Shown here piece by piece: positions 1 to 8,947 of a stretch of DNA of 64,000 nucleotides (the first letter of the stretch is position 1; each line of letters opens with the position of its first letter). Source of the stretch: Oceanobacillus alkalisoli (GTDB lineage Bacteria; Bacillota; Bacilli; Bacillales; Amphibacillaceae); assembly GCF_021556485.1 (NCBI RefSeq), contig NZ_JAKGBW010000006.1, positions 62,001-126,000 on the forward strand. Direction: 5' to 3'. Position numbers and translations under genes: made by a program. Under the pieces are notes generated by a model that ran no database searches, was not told the DNA's origin, and saw nothing but the letters and a program-made list of their open reading frames with translations.

Positions 1-24
1 CCCTGTAGATTTTCAGTTAAGAAA

Positions 25-1143
25 TCAGAACATGATTTTACCATTTCTAATATTGACTTTTACCTTTGGATGAACAAGGATATGCTCATAATAATTTTCT
101 CCCTTTATTTCTTTCCAGATAGAGGGATGAAAGGCAACGAGTTCTCTGCCTAATCCAAGTACGTCACTTTGATTCTCTGCAAGTTTTTTAAACAGAGTAT
201 CCGCTTTTTCAGTAAGAATCATGGATAATTGACTTTCCAAAGAATCGATCACTTCTTGCTTATATAAATGGTTTGGAGGATAGTCAACAATCTCCACATC
301 CAATTGCAGCATAATATCAGCATGTACTTTTTCCTCTTTTTTCAGCTTAAGTTCTCTTGATACGTTTTTTACATTATAGCTGACGGATACGCTAGCTTCT
401 TCGTCCAACCTTTCTGTTAAAAGTGCCTTTTTAGATTGTTTTCCCATAAACAACAATAGAAAAGTACTTTCAGCAGGGGAAAGAAACTGTCCGGTAAAGC
501 TGTTGTTATGAAAAAGAGCAGCCCCATTTATTTTGACTTCATCGTCCGACTCGTCCTTGCTCAAATAAGGAAGCATGAAATCTTTTCCTTCATCAAACAA
601 ATAGGTGCGAATCGATCGTAGTGTTATATCCTGAATTTTCGAATTGATTTCACTGCTGTGAATCAATTCGTATAAGTACTCCCCTTTTTCAACTTCATTT
701 TTGGATAAATGGGTGATTATCTCATTTGCACTGTTATCTGTCACAGCAATTTTGGCGTTTAAATCCACCCTCGGGTCCCGGTAAAGAGCATCCAGCACAT
801 TATAAATATCACCTTTGGCAACGTCGATTCCTAAGATTAAAACTCTTCCTTTTGCTGGATCGTAATTACCGGCTACGCTCCTGTCAATTGTCACGCTTGC
901 CTCTTTTATGGAACTTCCATTTCCGGTTACCAGTTTATTCGATATAGATATTTCCCCCCTGCTTGACTCACTAATATTCATATCTCTAAGAATTGAAGTT
1001 ATTTGATAATCCCCCTCCTCCACTAGGTCAAAACCTGATAAATACACCGTACGGGTATTCTTTAGCAGTCTTTCATCCCAGCACCCAGCTAGTAATGGAA
1101 GAATAAAGAAGAGCAAGACGAGCTCAGTTTTCCTTTTCCTCAT
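25..1143 (-). CDS. Spore germination lipoprotein, Ger(x)C family (germinant receptor C subunit)
   Basis: Third gene of a gerA-type operon. The 372-residue product starts with a basic stretch, a hydrophobic core and a lipobox ending L-A-G-C at Cys21, so it should be a lipoprotein on the outer face of the inner spore membrane. The length and the Cys-Trp-Asp after the lipobox are usual for Ger(x)C proteins. In the family the C subunit is required together with the A and B subunits for nutrient sensing. Its start overlaps the end of the B gene by about 20 bp, which suggests translational coupling. Which germinant it serves cannot be read from sequence. Confidence 0.93.
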   Translation of the reverse strand: MRKRKTELVLLFFILPLLAGCWDERLLKNTRTVYLSGFDLVEEGDYQITSILRDMNISESSRGEISISNKLVTGNGSSIKEASVTIDRSVAGNYDPAKGRVLILGIDVAKGDIYNVLDALYRDPRVDLNAKIAVTDNSANEIITHLSKNEVEKGEYLYELIHSSEINSKIQDITLRSIRTYLFDEGKDFMLPYLSKDESDDEVKINGAALFHNNSFTGQFLSPAESTFLLLFMGKQSKKALLTERLDEEASVSVSYNVKNVSRELKLKKEEKVHADIMLQLDVEIVDYPPNHLYKQEVIDSLESQLSMILTEKADTLFKKLAENQSDVLGLGRELVAFHPSIWKEIKGENYYEHILVHPKVKVNIRNGKIMF

Positions 1144-2233
1144 AGGTCGATGCCGCCTCTCTTTTGAAAATAATTGTTATGAAAAGCAGTAAGACAGGGA
1201 TAATAACGGCGAAAATTAAACTTATATGCTTTAACCATTCTTCAATTAAGGTGATCTCCATATAATAAAATATGATTGAAACGATAAACACGAATGTTCC
1301 AGCTAGCATCACAGCAAACTTATGTTTAATACGGAATAAATTACTTATCCCCAAACTTGCTGAAAAGGAGTAGCTGATAATAGTAGTAAAAACTACCAGA
1401 CCCCAGAAAGAGAGAAATATTAAATCTAATCGGCTTAGCACTCTTATCTCCACTGCACTCAGTATGTATAGAACCGGTTCCTGTGTGATTTTCATTTCTT
1501 CTGGACTAAGCATCACCGTGCTTATCATTACGATATACATTAAAAAAGTTGTAATAAAAAATATTGCCGAAAATGCCCCTTTCAGTGCCGAAATACTTTT
1601 AGACTGCTTCATAAAAGCGAAATAAATGAGTAACGTTTCAAACCCTATGAAAGATACAAAGGTATCCTCTGTACTTCTAAGAATATTCCAGCCACCATTA
1701 GAACCAATAGGGAAGAGATAGCGGACATCCAAAGATGGATCCTTATAAACAAAAAATGTAATGCAGAATAAAAGCAGGTTGAACAAGAATAGGAAAGAAA
1801 ACAAAGATAACATATTTCTTATTGAACAAATACTCCCGTATATAAGCAGAACGAATAATATCAAAAGTAAAATCCATCCAGGAGTTTCAGGGAGTATCCA
1901 TCGTTTTAAAGTATCTGTGTATATAATGAAGATATAACAAATGATGGTCAGCAGATACATAATAAACAAAAAATTTAATACCGTTCCAACCGTTTTCCCC
2001 AAGATTACTTTAGAAAAATCAAATAAAGTAAGATTCGGGAACTTTCTGCATAGCAACCAAATCATCAGTACAATTAGGTGAATAAAAAATCCGGTAATTA
2101 AAATAGAAATCCATCCGTCACTGCCCGCTTTTTGATGCGTTTGGTGAGGTAATGATAACAAGCCTACCCCTATCACCGATTGCACCAGCACGTAAAATAA
2201 ATGTACAGAACTAATACGGCCCTTCACTTTCAT
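1124..2233 (-). CDS. Spore germination permease-like protein GerAB family (B subunit)
   Basis: Integral membrane protein of 369 residues with about ten hydrophobic segments along its whole length, as in the GerAB/endospore germination permease family (APC superfamily). In characterised receptors the B subunit binds the germinant. It overlaps the A-subunit gene upstream by 23 bp and the C-subunit gene downstream by 20 bp, giving the compact A-B-C order typical of gerA, gerB and gerK. Ligand identity is unknown. The assignment rests on family resemblance and operon position. Confidence 0.93.
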   Translation of the reverse strand: MKVKGRISSVHLFYVLVQSVIGVGLLSLPHQTHQKAGSDGWISILITGFFIHLIVLMIWLLCRKFPNLTLFDFSKVILGKTVGTVLNFLFIMYLLTIICYIFIIYTDTLKRWILPETPGWILLLILFVLLIYGSICSIRNMLSLFSFLFLFNLLLFCITFFVYKDPSLDVRYLFPIGSNGGWNILRSTEDTFVSFIGFETLLIYFAFMKQSKSISALKGAFSAIFFITTFLMYIVMISTVMLSPEEMKITQEPVLYILSAVEIRVLSRLDLIFLSFWGLVVFTTIISYSFSASLGISNLFRIKHKFAVMLAGTFVFIVSIIFYYMEITLIEEWLKHISLIFAVIIPVLLLFITIIFKREAASTYEEKEN

Positions 2234-3701
2234 CTTGTTTCCACTTCCTTGATTGTATTTCCCGCTTGAAATGGGGGGAATCTTTAGGCTGTTTATACAT
2301 CATCCATGAAGGAACACGAAGAATCGTATCTTTGAAATCCTTTATATTCAACGGAACAAACGGTGAAAAGTATGGAAAACCGAATGAAGTAAGGCGTGAC
2401 AAGTGAATTAACACACATAACACTCCGATGACGATACCAGAAAAGCCAAATATAGATGCCAATAGCATTAAAGGAAATCCTAAGACACGAATCGAGCTGC
2501 TCATTTCTATGTTTGGCTGAACAAATGATGCAACGGATGTTAAGGCAACAACTATAAGCCCACCATAGGAAACAATCCCTGCTTCAACCATTGCTGTTCC
2601 TACGACTAGCCCTCCAACAATTCCAAAAGTCGTGGCAACAGAAGGTGGCAGTCGAATGGACGCTTCTCTTAACAACTCAAAGGAAAGCTGCATAATCATC
2701 AACTCTATAAATGGCCGAAATGGTACATAACTCAACGAAGACTGTAACGAATAAACAAGCTCCAAAGGAATTACTTCATAATGGAATGAAACGAAAGCAA
2801 CATAGGATGCCGGCAGGATAAGTGCAATGATATAGCTGAATAGACGGATAAATCTAAAAAATGAACCTAACCACCAACGAGTAATATAGTCATCCGGTGT
2901 TTGAAAGAATGTCATAAATGTCGCTGGCAAGATAATTACGGAAGGACTCCCGTCTAAAATTAAAGCAACCCTCCCGTCCTTTAAATTTGCGGAAGCTTTA
3001 TCTGGCCGTTCCGTAAGTAAAAGCTGGGGAAATGGAGTAACGGTGTGATCTTCAATGCAATCCTGAATATCTCCTACTGATCGAATGGAATCAAGTGTAA
3101 TACTTTTTATACGTTGATCGACCTTTTTGACGATTTCCGGATCTGTCATATGATCCAAATAAATCAGCGATACATTCGTTGTTGTTGAGGAACCCAATGT
3201 ATAATTTTTAACTGTGAAATCGGGTGATTTCGTTACAGCACGGAGTAAAAAGACGTTTTTATCTAAGCTTTCCACAAAACCTACTTTTGCCCCAAGGATT
3301 GTTTTTTCTACGACAGGCTCTGCAACTTCTCTATCGGTTGATGCGTTAGCCTTTAGGAGGAATCCCTCACTACTGCCGCCTTTTTCCATTAGCAGACAAT
3401 ATCCGTCTAATAATCCGTTGATGGCTGTTTTATTACTTTTAGTAGTGCTGATTTCCTGGCTATATAGTTCATTTGAAATATCGTTGTTCTCCATTTTTGT
3501 AAGGGGTTTAATTATCTTTGATTCAAACTTTTCCTGGTCAACTAATGAATTGATGTAAAGGATTATATAGGTTTGCTTATCACTATGTATTTCCCGTTCC
3601 TTTAAATCGCTAGTATGATTTAATTGAAGTTTGATGTTCTCTATGGAGAGATTTTCCTGATTGATCAAAGACTTTTTGGAGTTATTTCTTTTAAGTCGCA
3701 T
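2211..3701 (-). CDS. Spore germination protein GerAA family (A subunit)
   Basis: First gene of the receptor operon, 496 residues. A long hydrophilic N-terminal half (about 1-240) is followed by a conserved region with several membrane segments around 280-430, the usual GerAA/SpoVAF architecture. A-subunit complexes are thought to form the ion-conducting part of the receptor. A purine-rich stretch (GAGGGTGTGCAGGG) precedes the ATG. No promoter was assigned, but as sporulation genes of this class normally need sigma-G it would sit in the gap just upstream, 3702-4063. Confidence 0.93.
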   Translation of the reverse strand: MRLKRNNSKKSLINQENLSIENIKLQLNHTSDLKEREIHSDKQTYIILYINSLVDQEKFESKIIKPLTKMENNDISNELYSQEISTTKSNKTAINGLLDGYCLLMEKGGSSEGFLLKANASTDREVAEPVVEKTILGAKVGFVESLDKNVFLLRAVTKSPDFTVKNYTLGSSTTTNVSLIYLDHMTDPEIVKKVDQRIKSITLDSIRSVGDIQDCIEDHTVTPFPQLLLTERPDKASANLKDGRVALILDGSPSVIILPATFMTFFQTPDDYITRWWLGSFFRFIRLFSYIIALILPASYVAFVSFHYEVIPLELVYSLQSSLSYVPFRPFIELMIMQLSFELLREASIRLPPSVATTFGIVGGLVVGTAMVEAGIVSYGGLIVVALTSVASFVQPNIEMSSSIRVLGFPLMLLASIFGFSGIVIGVLCVLIHLSRLTSFGFPYFSPFVPLNIKDFKDTILRVPSWMMYKQPKDSPHFKREIQSRKWKQDESEGPY

Positions 3702-4063
3702 CCCTGCACACCCTCTTTACCGCACTTCTTGTCAGTAGTATGTGGAACTTGAATACAATTATTCAAATAGAAGATGGAAGCTGAATCAAAGAGAATGTAA
3801 GGACATCAATGGGTCTATTTCACATGAACTTTCTTCGCCCGGAACCCCATAAGCCATATACCACAAGCTTGTACGATAATGGAATTTTGGAGATTATACT
3901 TTATTCCGTTTTTGTACCCGTCTGTTACATATACGATGCCAAGATATTAAGGGGCAATAGAGAGATTTATCAATAATTCCATTTGAAAGCATTGTAGTTA
4001 CTGAATGGTTTTCCCCCATAGCTAACCAATAATGGTTCCGTTACTTTTATTGTATTTAATAAA
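3702..4063. other. Gap between germination operon and IS66 relic
   Basis: About 360 bases. It should contain the promoter of the germination operon (reading left), but I could not identify a convincing sigma-G or sigma-A site. No gene or repeat was recognised. The right end runs into transposase debris. Confidence 0.5.
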
Positions 4064-4645
4064 TTATGTAGCCCTTGAATCCTTTAGTCTCGAGATATGA
4101 CTATGAATATTTCGGCAATACCCGGGGGGTTGTTCACGGAGCCATGCTGAAAAAGCATCCAAAATGGGCTGGCTGCGTTCTAAGCGTTCTTTATAGCGTT
4201 CTTCAGGACTGGCGTCCTTCAATTCACATTCAATAGCGAAAAGTTGGTTACAGAATGCTAGACCTTCCTTCGCCTTAACGTGGGTTGTTTTCGCCGATTC
4301 AGGAAGAGCCTGAAGGGCTTCCGTGAATTTACGTCTGGCATGCGCCAAACAACCAACCAGGGTAACGAAAGCTATACCATTGTAACCTGCATAGCCATCC
4401 ACTTGGATATATCCCTGGAAATCCTTCAGAAATCGGGAAGGATGTTTGGCTGCACGAGTACGCTGGTAATCATACAAGATGATTGCAGGACTCATCCGAC
4501 CTGTACGATAAAGCCACATATAAGATTTGGAAGTGGCTGGCCGATCGGGTTCCGAAAAGACCTGAAGGCTCGTCTCATCCGCATGCAAAATATCCTTTTT
4601 CAGGAGATGTTCTCGCATCTGATCATAGATGGGACTTAACCAGGT
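4064..4645 (-). pseudogene. IS66-family transposase, internal fragment
   Basis: An open frame of 184 residues, with about nine more in-frame codons upstream of its first Met, reads like the middle of an IS66 TnpC transposase: L-S-P-I-Y-D-Q leading into the H-A-D-E-T catalytic Asp segment, then D-G-Y-A-G-Y-N, the cysteine and histidine of the C-L-A-H-A-R-R-K-F motif, and a P-P-G near the end. Full IS66 transposases exceed 500 residues. The N-terminal coiled coil and zinc finger and the C-terminal I-K-P-F region are missing, so both ends are truncated. No tnpA or tnpB partners and no terminal repeats were found. This is a dead remnant. Confidence 0.85.
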
Positions 4646-4718
4646 ATTTTTTAAACCTATGATTAAAAATGTGAATTTTCCATCTAATTTACTGCCATTC
4701 TAAAATTATTTATTTTTA

Positions 4719-4848
4719 ACTTAGTTGAATGAATTTCATAATTACCAAAGTCGGCTTTTCCATCACCATATGTAGTTGGGAACGAACCAACTCAACTACA
4801 TATGGTGATGGTGAAGCATTAAATACGTATTATGAAATTCATTAAGTT
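4719..4848. repeat. ~130-bp imperfect palindrome
   Basis: Inner arms CCATCACCATATGTAGTTG (4760-4778) and its exact reverse complement (4793-4811) enclose a 14-nt loop. Outer arms AATGAATTTCATAAT (4728-4742) and its reverse complement (4829-4843) also match exactly, with AACTT/AAGTT further out. It sits just beyond the broken IS66 fragment and could be a MITE-like element or a transposon end. It has no poly-T tail of a simple terminator. Confidence 0.7.
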
Positions 4849-5019
4849 ACAAGCTTATCCGTGAACTGTATTTTTACTAAAAATATGACGGCTATGCCTG
4901 TAATGGAAGGAAAAGCTGTAATATACTAAAGCCTACTTCATGCAACTGTTCACAAAATGCCCCTTTGAAGTGCATCTCGTTATAACCCAAATGGACTATA
5001 ACTTCAGATACATTATCAA

Positions 5020-5625
5020 TTAACTCAATTTACTTTCATCGCAGAGTGTTTCTAAATGATAACGGATTACTTCCTTCACCTTTTCTGGAGTGTAGACATC
5101 AGGTCTTAACAGAGCATGAATGGACAATCCATCAATTAATGCCGCTAGCCTACTTTTTTCTAATTTTACATTAGTTGAATCAGATAAAATCCCTTGTAGA
5201 ACTAATATCTCAATCATTGAATTTGCTAATTCATACATACCGTTAGTCATTTCATCTTTTTTTTCTTTTAATGTATCACTTGTAAGTGACTGAAGTGCAA
5301 GGATCAACCAAACGCTCGTTTCGATTTTCTTTTCTTCATCAATTGGTACAAGCTCCAATAAAACTTCTGCGACTGCCTGCAATGGATTGTCTGACCAACT
5401 TTTACTTTGAGAACGTTTTTTCCCTTCTTCCAGGTAATAATCCATGATAAATAATAACATTTCATCCTTAGTTGAAAAATAATGTCTTAACGCTCCAGCA
5501 GACATGCCTGCTTCAATAGCAACTCTTCTTATAGATGCCTTTTCGATTCCCTCTTTCTTAATAATATTCCAAGCGACCTCAGCAATTGACTTCCTCTTTT
5601 TTTCATGATCAACAATCCTTGGCAT
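5020..5625 (-). CDS. TetR/AcrR family transcriptional regulator
   Basis: 201 residues. The N-terminal helix-turn-helix (about 10-55) carries the family pattern I-R-R-V-A-x-E-A-G-M-S-x-G-A-L-R-H-Y-F. The rest is helical and fits a BetI-like C-terminal ligand domain. AGGAAGTG precedes the start. It is divergent from a membrane-protein pair, and the shared intergenic region holds two near-identical palindromes, so it probably represses itself and those genes until an unknown ligand binds. Confidence 0.9.
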   Translation of the reverse strand: MPRIVDHEKKRKSIAEVAWNIIKKEGIEKASIRRVAIEAGMSAGALRHYFSTKDEMLLFIMDYYLEEGKKRSQSKSWSDNPLQAVAEVLLELVPIDEEKKIETSVWLILALQSLTSDTLKEKKDEMTNGMYELANSMIEILVLQGILSDSTNVKLEKSRLAALIDGLSIHALLRPDVYTPEKVKEVIRYHLETLCDESKLS

Positions 5626-5645
5626 AAAAAATCACTTCCTTTCCT

Positions 5646-5684
5646 TAACACAGTGTGTTATTATAATTTTAGCACACTGTGTTA
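5646..5684. promoter_or_regulatory. Tandem TetR-type operators
   Basis: TAACACAGTGTGTTA (5646-5660) is a perfect odd palindrome (TAACACA-N-TGTGTTA). TAGCACACTGTGTTA (5670-5684) is a second copy with one mismatch, 24 bp away. Both lie between divergent tetR and the membrane gene, where a repressor would block both promoters. TATAAT at 5662-5667 may be a -10 box. Confidence 0.8.
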
Positions 5685-5721
5685 TTTAAATTATAACATA
5701 TAAAAAGGAGGGACTCTATAT

Positions 5722-6429
5722 TTGATCGAAAGTATTGAAGCATTAATGCCTTCTTCAACAATAGACACATCGATAGCTTTGCTAATTATTTCTATTTGCG
5801 CATTAATTGATATATTAAGTCCTGGTGTATTTGCTGTAACAGCCTATTTATTATTGACACAGCCTAATCAATTATCTTCTCGTTTGCTTGTTTTTTTGTT
5901 TATTACGCAGTTTGGCTATCTTCTGGTGGGCTTATTACTATACTTTGGTGGAGATTCACTATTGAAAGGAATCGGAAAATTATCTGAATTTGACTTTATC
6001 AATTGGTTTTATCTCCTTTTTGGAGCAGTTATGGCTCTAATTAGCTTCTGTAAACCAAATGATAATACAAAAAAACGTTTAATTTCATTTATACCCCAAA
6101 AAACAACGATGAAAGGGATGATCATGTTAGGTATCATTGTTTTTCTAATTGAATTTGTAACTGCTTTGCCTTACTTTTATTCAATTTTGTTAATGAATCA
6201 CCTAACAATTGAGCCTTCCTCTTCTATCTTTATTATAATTGGCTACAATCTTGTAATGGTGCTTCCTTCTCTTTTTTTGTTAGGGGTTAATATTATGTTT
6301 AAAGAAAGACTGCAACTATTTCTAAATAAAATTAGATCAAAATTAAATGAAGCTCCGATTTCCTCACTCTTGGTAGCGATAGGAGTAGTAGGTGCGGTTT
6401 TTTTAATATCGGTCTTAGAGGCATATTAA
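5722..6429 (+). CDS. GAP/Sap-like multispanning membrane protein
   Basis: 235 residues with about six hydrophobic segments. The first contains an A-L-I-D-I-L-S-P-G pattern seen in LysE-like small-molecule exporters and in the GAP family (Sap, sulfolipid-1-addressing protein). A TTG start at 5722 follows AAGGAGGG at a good distance. It is transcribed away from tetR across the two operators and is followed by a second small membrane protein, so it is likely a regulated exporter. The substrate is unknown. Confidence 0.6.
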   Translation: MIESIEALMPSSTIDTSIALLIISICALIDILSPGVFAVTAYLLLTQPNQLSSRLLVFLFITQFGYLLVGLLLYFGGDSLLKGIGKLSEFDFINWFYLLFGAVMALISFCKPNDNTKKRLISFIPQKTTMKGMIMLGIIVFLIEFVTALPYFYSILLMNHLTIEPSSSIFIIIGYNLVMVLPSLFLLGVNIMFKERLQLFLNKIRSKLNEAPISSLLVAIGVVGAVFLISVLEAY

Positions 6430-6458
6430 ATTAAAAAATTATTAATGAGGTGTTCATC

Positions 6459-6680
6459 ATGAAAGAAATTATCAGTGGACTTGGTCTACTTTTCGTTATA
6501 CAGGGAGTAGGCGGATTAATCAATCATTTGACTAATGGTGGAAAAAGTTGGTTTTTGGTAAATTATATTGATGCGTTTCAGGGATTTGAAATTGTTATGA
6601 ACATTATTTTTATTGTAGTTGGTGGGGTCATAAGTTTAGCCTCTTGGAAAATAGGCGGAACAACTAAAGGAGAAAATTAA
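6459..6680 (+). CDS. Small membrane protein, 73 residues
   Basis: Two hydrophobic segments, glycine-rich, with no recognised family. The ATG at 6459 is preferred over a GTG at 6450 because ATGAGG (6445-6450) is then correctly spaced as a ribosome binding site. It follows the GAP-like gene by about 30 bp and is probably co-transcribed and controlled by the same TetR. It could be an accessory subunit, but no function can be assigned. Confidence 0.65.
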   Translation: MKEIISGLGLLFVIQGVGGLINHLTNGGKSWFLVNYIDAFQGFEIVMNIIFIVVGGVISLASWKIGGTTKGEN

Positions 6681-6778
6681 AATATAGAGCAAATAGGACG
6701 GATTATACATAGCCGTCCAGCTTGGCGGATGCTCCGTTGAGATATATTTTTAAATATTAATAGGGGGGTAGGGGGAAC

Positions 6779-7942
6779 ATGAAAATTATTATGAATTCAA
6801 GACATATAGGGAGCTCGTCTCTCCAAAAGGAAGGTCGGTTATACTTTATTGATAACCTAAGGGCAGCTCTTACAATGTTAGTAGTGCTACATCATTTAGT
6901 GTATTTTTCCATCTATAACGAAGTATTATCACAAGGGTCTATTGGGGTTGTTATAGGCCTTCTATTCCTTGCTTTTAATCAGACTTTTTTCATGGGGACG
7001 TTTTTTCTTATTTCCGGATATTTTGTTCCTTCATCTTTTGAACGTAATGGAGCGACCCGATTTATCAAAGATAGATTCTTCCGGTTCCTAGTCCCGTTTA
7101 TCTTCTACGTTCTCATTCTTAGCCAAGTTCAATCAATTGAAGTCTATATGCTTAACCAGGAGCCATTTACATGGCAAACCTATTTTTCAAATTTAACCTA
7201 TGGCCCGATGTGGTACGTCGAGCTACTTTTCGTATTCGTTTGTTTATACGCAGTCTGGGCGAAGTTTATGAGTAAAAATAAGCTATCAGTAGTTCGTCAG
7301 AGTACGCCACCCACCTACAGGATGTTTACAGTCTTTGTCATGATATTAGCAGTAGGATACTTCATTATAAGACTGTGGGTCCCTGCTCTTGATTTACCCG
7401 GTGGATCTCCCGGGGTTCAATCATTTGTTGGACTTTTTACAGCAAGCGGCTATGATCTCCCACAATATGTCGGGCTATTCATTTTAGGCATCATCGCTTA
7501 CCAACGCAATTGGTTTCGAAATACTCCTGATTCTATGGGTAGAGCGGGTTTTGGAATTGCAATTGGAGCATCGATTCTTCTCCTTCCCTTAGTCTTGATA
7601 TTTGGGGTAGACGGATTACAGTTTTCTGGCGGCTGGAACTGGACATCTTTGGTTTATTCTCTTTGGGAAGCTCTATTTTGTGTTGGCATCATTCTCGGAT
7701 TAATCATATTCTTTCGGAGAAGAGTTTTTCATCAAGGAAAAGGTTGGAGCTTCTTGTCAACCCATTCCTTCGTGATTTACATCATTCATATACCGATTAT
7801 CGCTATTGTTATTGCTGGATTGAAGGTCATCCACTTTCCACCATCCTTCATGTTTCTAGCTATGATTCTGATCACGATACCACTTTGCTTCTTGTTAGGT
7901 TATATAATTAGGCAGATTCCCTTTGTGTCAAAGATTCTTTAG
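6779..7942 (+). CDS. Membrane acyltransferase, acyltransferase-3 (OafA/OatA-like) family
   Basis: 387 residues with about ten membrane segments. The first contains F-I-D-N-L-R-A ... V-L-H-H-L, the position of the conserved histidine of acyltransferase-3 proteins. Members transfer acetyl or other acyl groups to sugars, peptidoglycan or lipids. There is no C-terminal SGNH domain, so it is the membrane-only form. A purine-rich AGGGGGGTAGGGGG precedes the ATG. About 100 bp separate it from the previous gene, so it may have its own promoter. The acceptor is unknown. Confidence 0.82.
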   Translation: MKIIMNSRHIGSSSLQKEGRLYFIDNLRAALTMLVVLHHLVYFSIYNEVLSQGSIGVVIGLLFLAFNQTFFMGTFFLISGYFVPSSFERNGATRFIKDRFFRFLVPFIFYVLILSQVQSIEVYMLNQEPFTWQTYFSNLTYGPMWYVELLFVFVCLYAVWAKFMSKNKLSVVRQSTPPTYRMFTVFVMILAVGYFIIRLWVPALDLPGGSPGVQSFVGLFTASGYDLPQYVGLFILGIIAYQRNWFRNTPDSMGRAGFGIAIGASILLLPLVLIFGVDGLQFSGGWNWTSLVYSLWEALFCVGIILGLIIFFRRRVFHQGKGWSFLSTHSFVIYIIHIPIIAIVIAGLKVIHFPPSFMFLAMILITIPLCFLLGYIIRQIPFVSKIL

Positions 7943-8240
7943 GGATGGTGAGTTTTAAAGAAAAAAGAGGATACGACGATAACCATAAATGATGTTTTAA
8001 ATATGTACACTTTTGATTGTAAAATGATGTACAGAAATGACTTTTAATGATTTGTCAATCAATATGCGAACTTTACATGGAGCCCCTGTGGACATGATTG
8101 ACATGCCAGGAAGCCAGGCCCTACAGAGTCTGGCATAGCTATCAGGCTATCATGTCCACTTCTCCATATAAAGTTTTTAAAGCACTATAATCAAAACTGT
8201 ACATTCTTATCCAATCGTTTTTGTACATTGTTAGTTGTAT
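7943..8240. repeat. Gap with a large hairpin (8088-8159)
   Basis: Arms GTGGACATGAT (8088-8098) and ATCATGTCCAC (8149-8159) pair perfectly. Nested inside, ATGCCAG (8103-8109) pairs with CTGGCAT (8130-8136). There is no poly-T tail. It lies 80 bp before the first copy of the RNA-like element and may mark the edge of inserted DNA. No gene was recognised in the gap. Confidence 0.6.
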
Positions 8241-8578
8241 GGTTAGGTTTTCCCTTTCATATATATTGTTCTTTGACAAAGAAAGCACGGAAGATAACGC
8301 CGCGCAGTATAAACAAAAAATCAGATACATTCTTCTGATGGTGAGCCACTTGACTCATACGCCATGACTTTCGATAGAAACGAGCGATTATCTATGAGTC
8401 TAAAACAGTCGTGGTAGATTGTTGGCGATAACTCATCAGATTGGATAATGATACTCCTTTATCGTCATGGTTCGAGCGTTCAAAGCGTCGCAAGCTATGA
8501 ATAGTGCTGGAAGAAATACTTGCAGGGGTGAAATTCCCGTGGAGCTGTACCAACAGCCGTCTGATTTTAATTGATTAA
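8241..8578 (+). ncRNA. Structured RNA-like element, copy 1 (orphan)
   Basis: One of three alignable copies of a ~340-nt sequence (others at 14260-14594 and, reversed, 17835-18178). Stems keep pairing while bases change. AAAATCAGA near the 5' side can pair with TCTGATTTT at the 3' end and close the structure. Other stems are GATAA/TTATC, GCTG/CAGC and a short stem around GTGGTA (CAGTC/GATTG). Open frames crossing it are not conserved. Here there is no orf8 before it and no xis after it. The bceRS-bceAB block lies between this copy and copy 2. Confidence 0.6.
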
Positions 8579-8906
8579 TTAAAAGGGGGGGTGCTTTTTG
8601 AAACAGAACTTGATTACTTATGGTATGCAAATTGCTGTTAAAACAACTGCTAACCCGTAAATAATTACCGAGAAAGAATATTACATGGTTCAAAATAAAT
8701 TAATGAAAAAATATGGCATCATTTTTGATAGTACAGGCTTAATTGTGTTTCTATTGGCGATACATTTTGTATGGGAGTTATCATATTTCCAATCATTCGA
8801 TTTTTTTGTTGTTAGAAGATTTAAGGATGTTCAATTTGAACTTCAACAATATAATCGGTCTAGATTCCAGAGTAATGAGGATTTTTTTAACAAAGGAATA
8901 CATGAC
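8579..8906. other. AT-rich gap after RNA-like copy 1
   Basis: No supported gene. An open frame from 8685 runs through the bceB terminator into the end of bceB antisense and is judged spurious. No repeat was seen. Confidence 0.5.
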
Positions 8907-8942
8907 AAAACACCTCTCGAACCGAACATTCGAGAGATGTTT
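8907..8942 (-). terminator. Rho-independent terminator after bceB
   Basis: On the minus strand, ACATCTCTCGAA and TTCGAGAGGTGT form a stem with a short loop, followed by TTTTG. It lies just downstream of the bceB stop codon. Confidence 0.75.
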
Positions 8943-8947
8943 CGCTC

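Noticed and set aside
8436-8693. Open frame across RNA-like copy 1 (and similar ones at 17889-18162)
   Set aside because: Frames are not shared among the three copies, while base pairing is.
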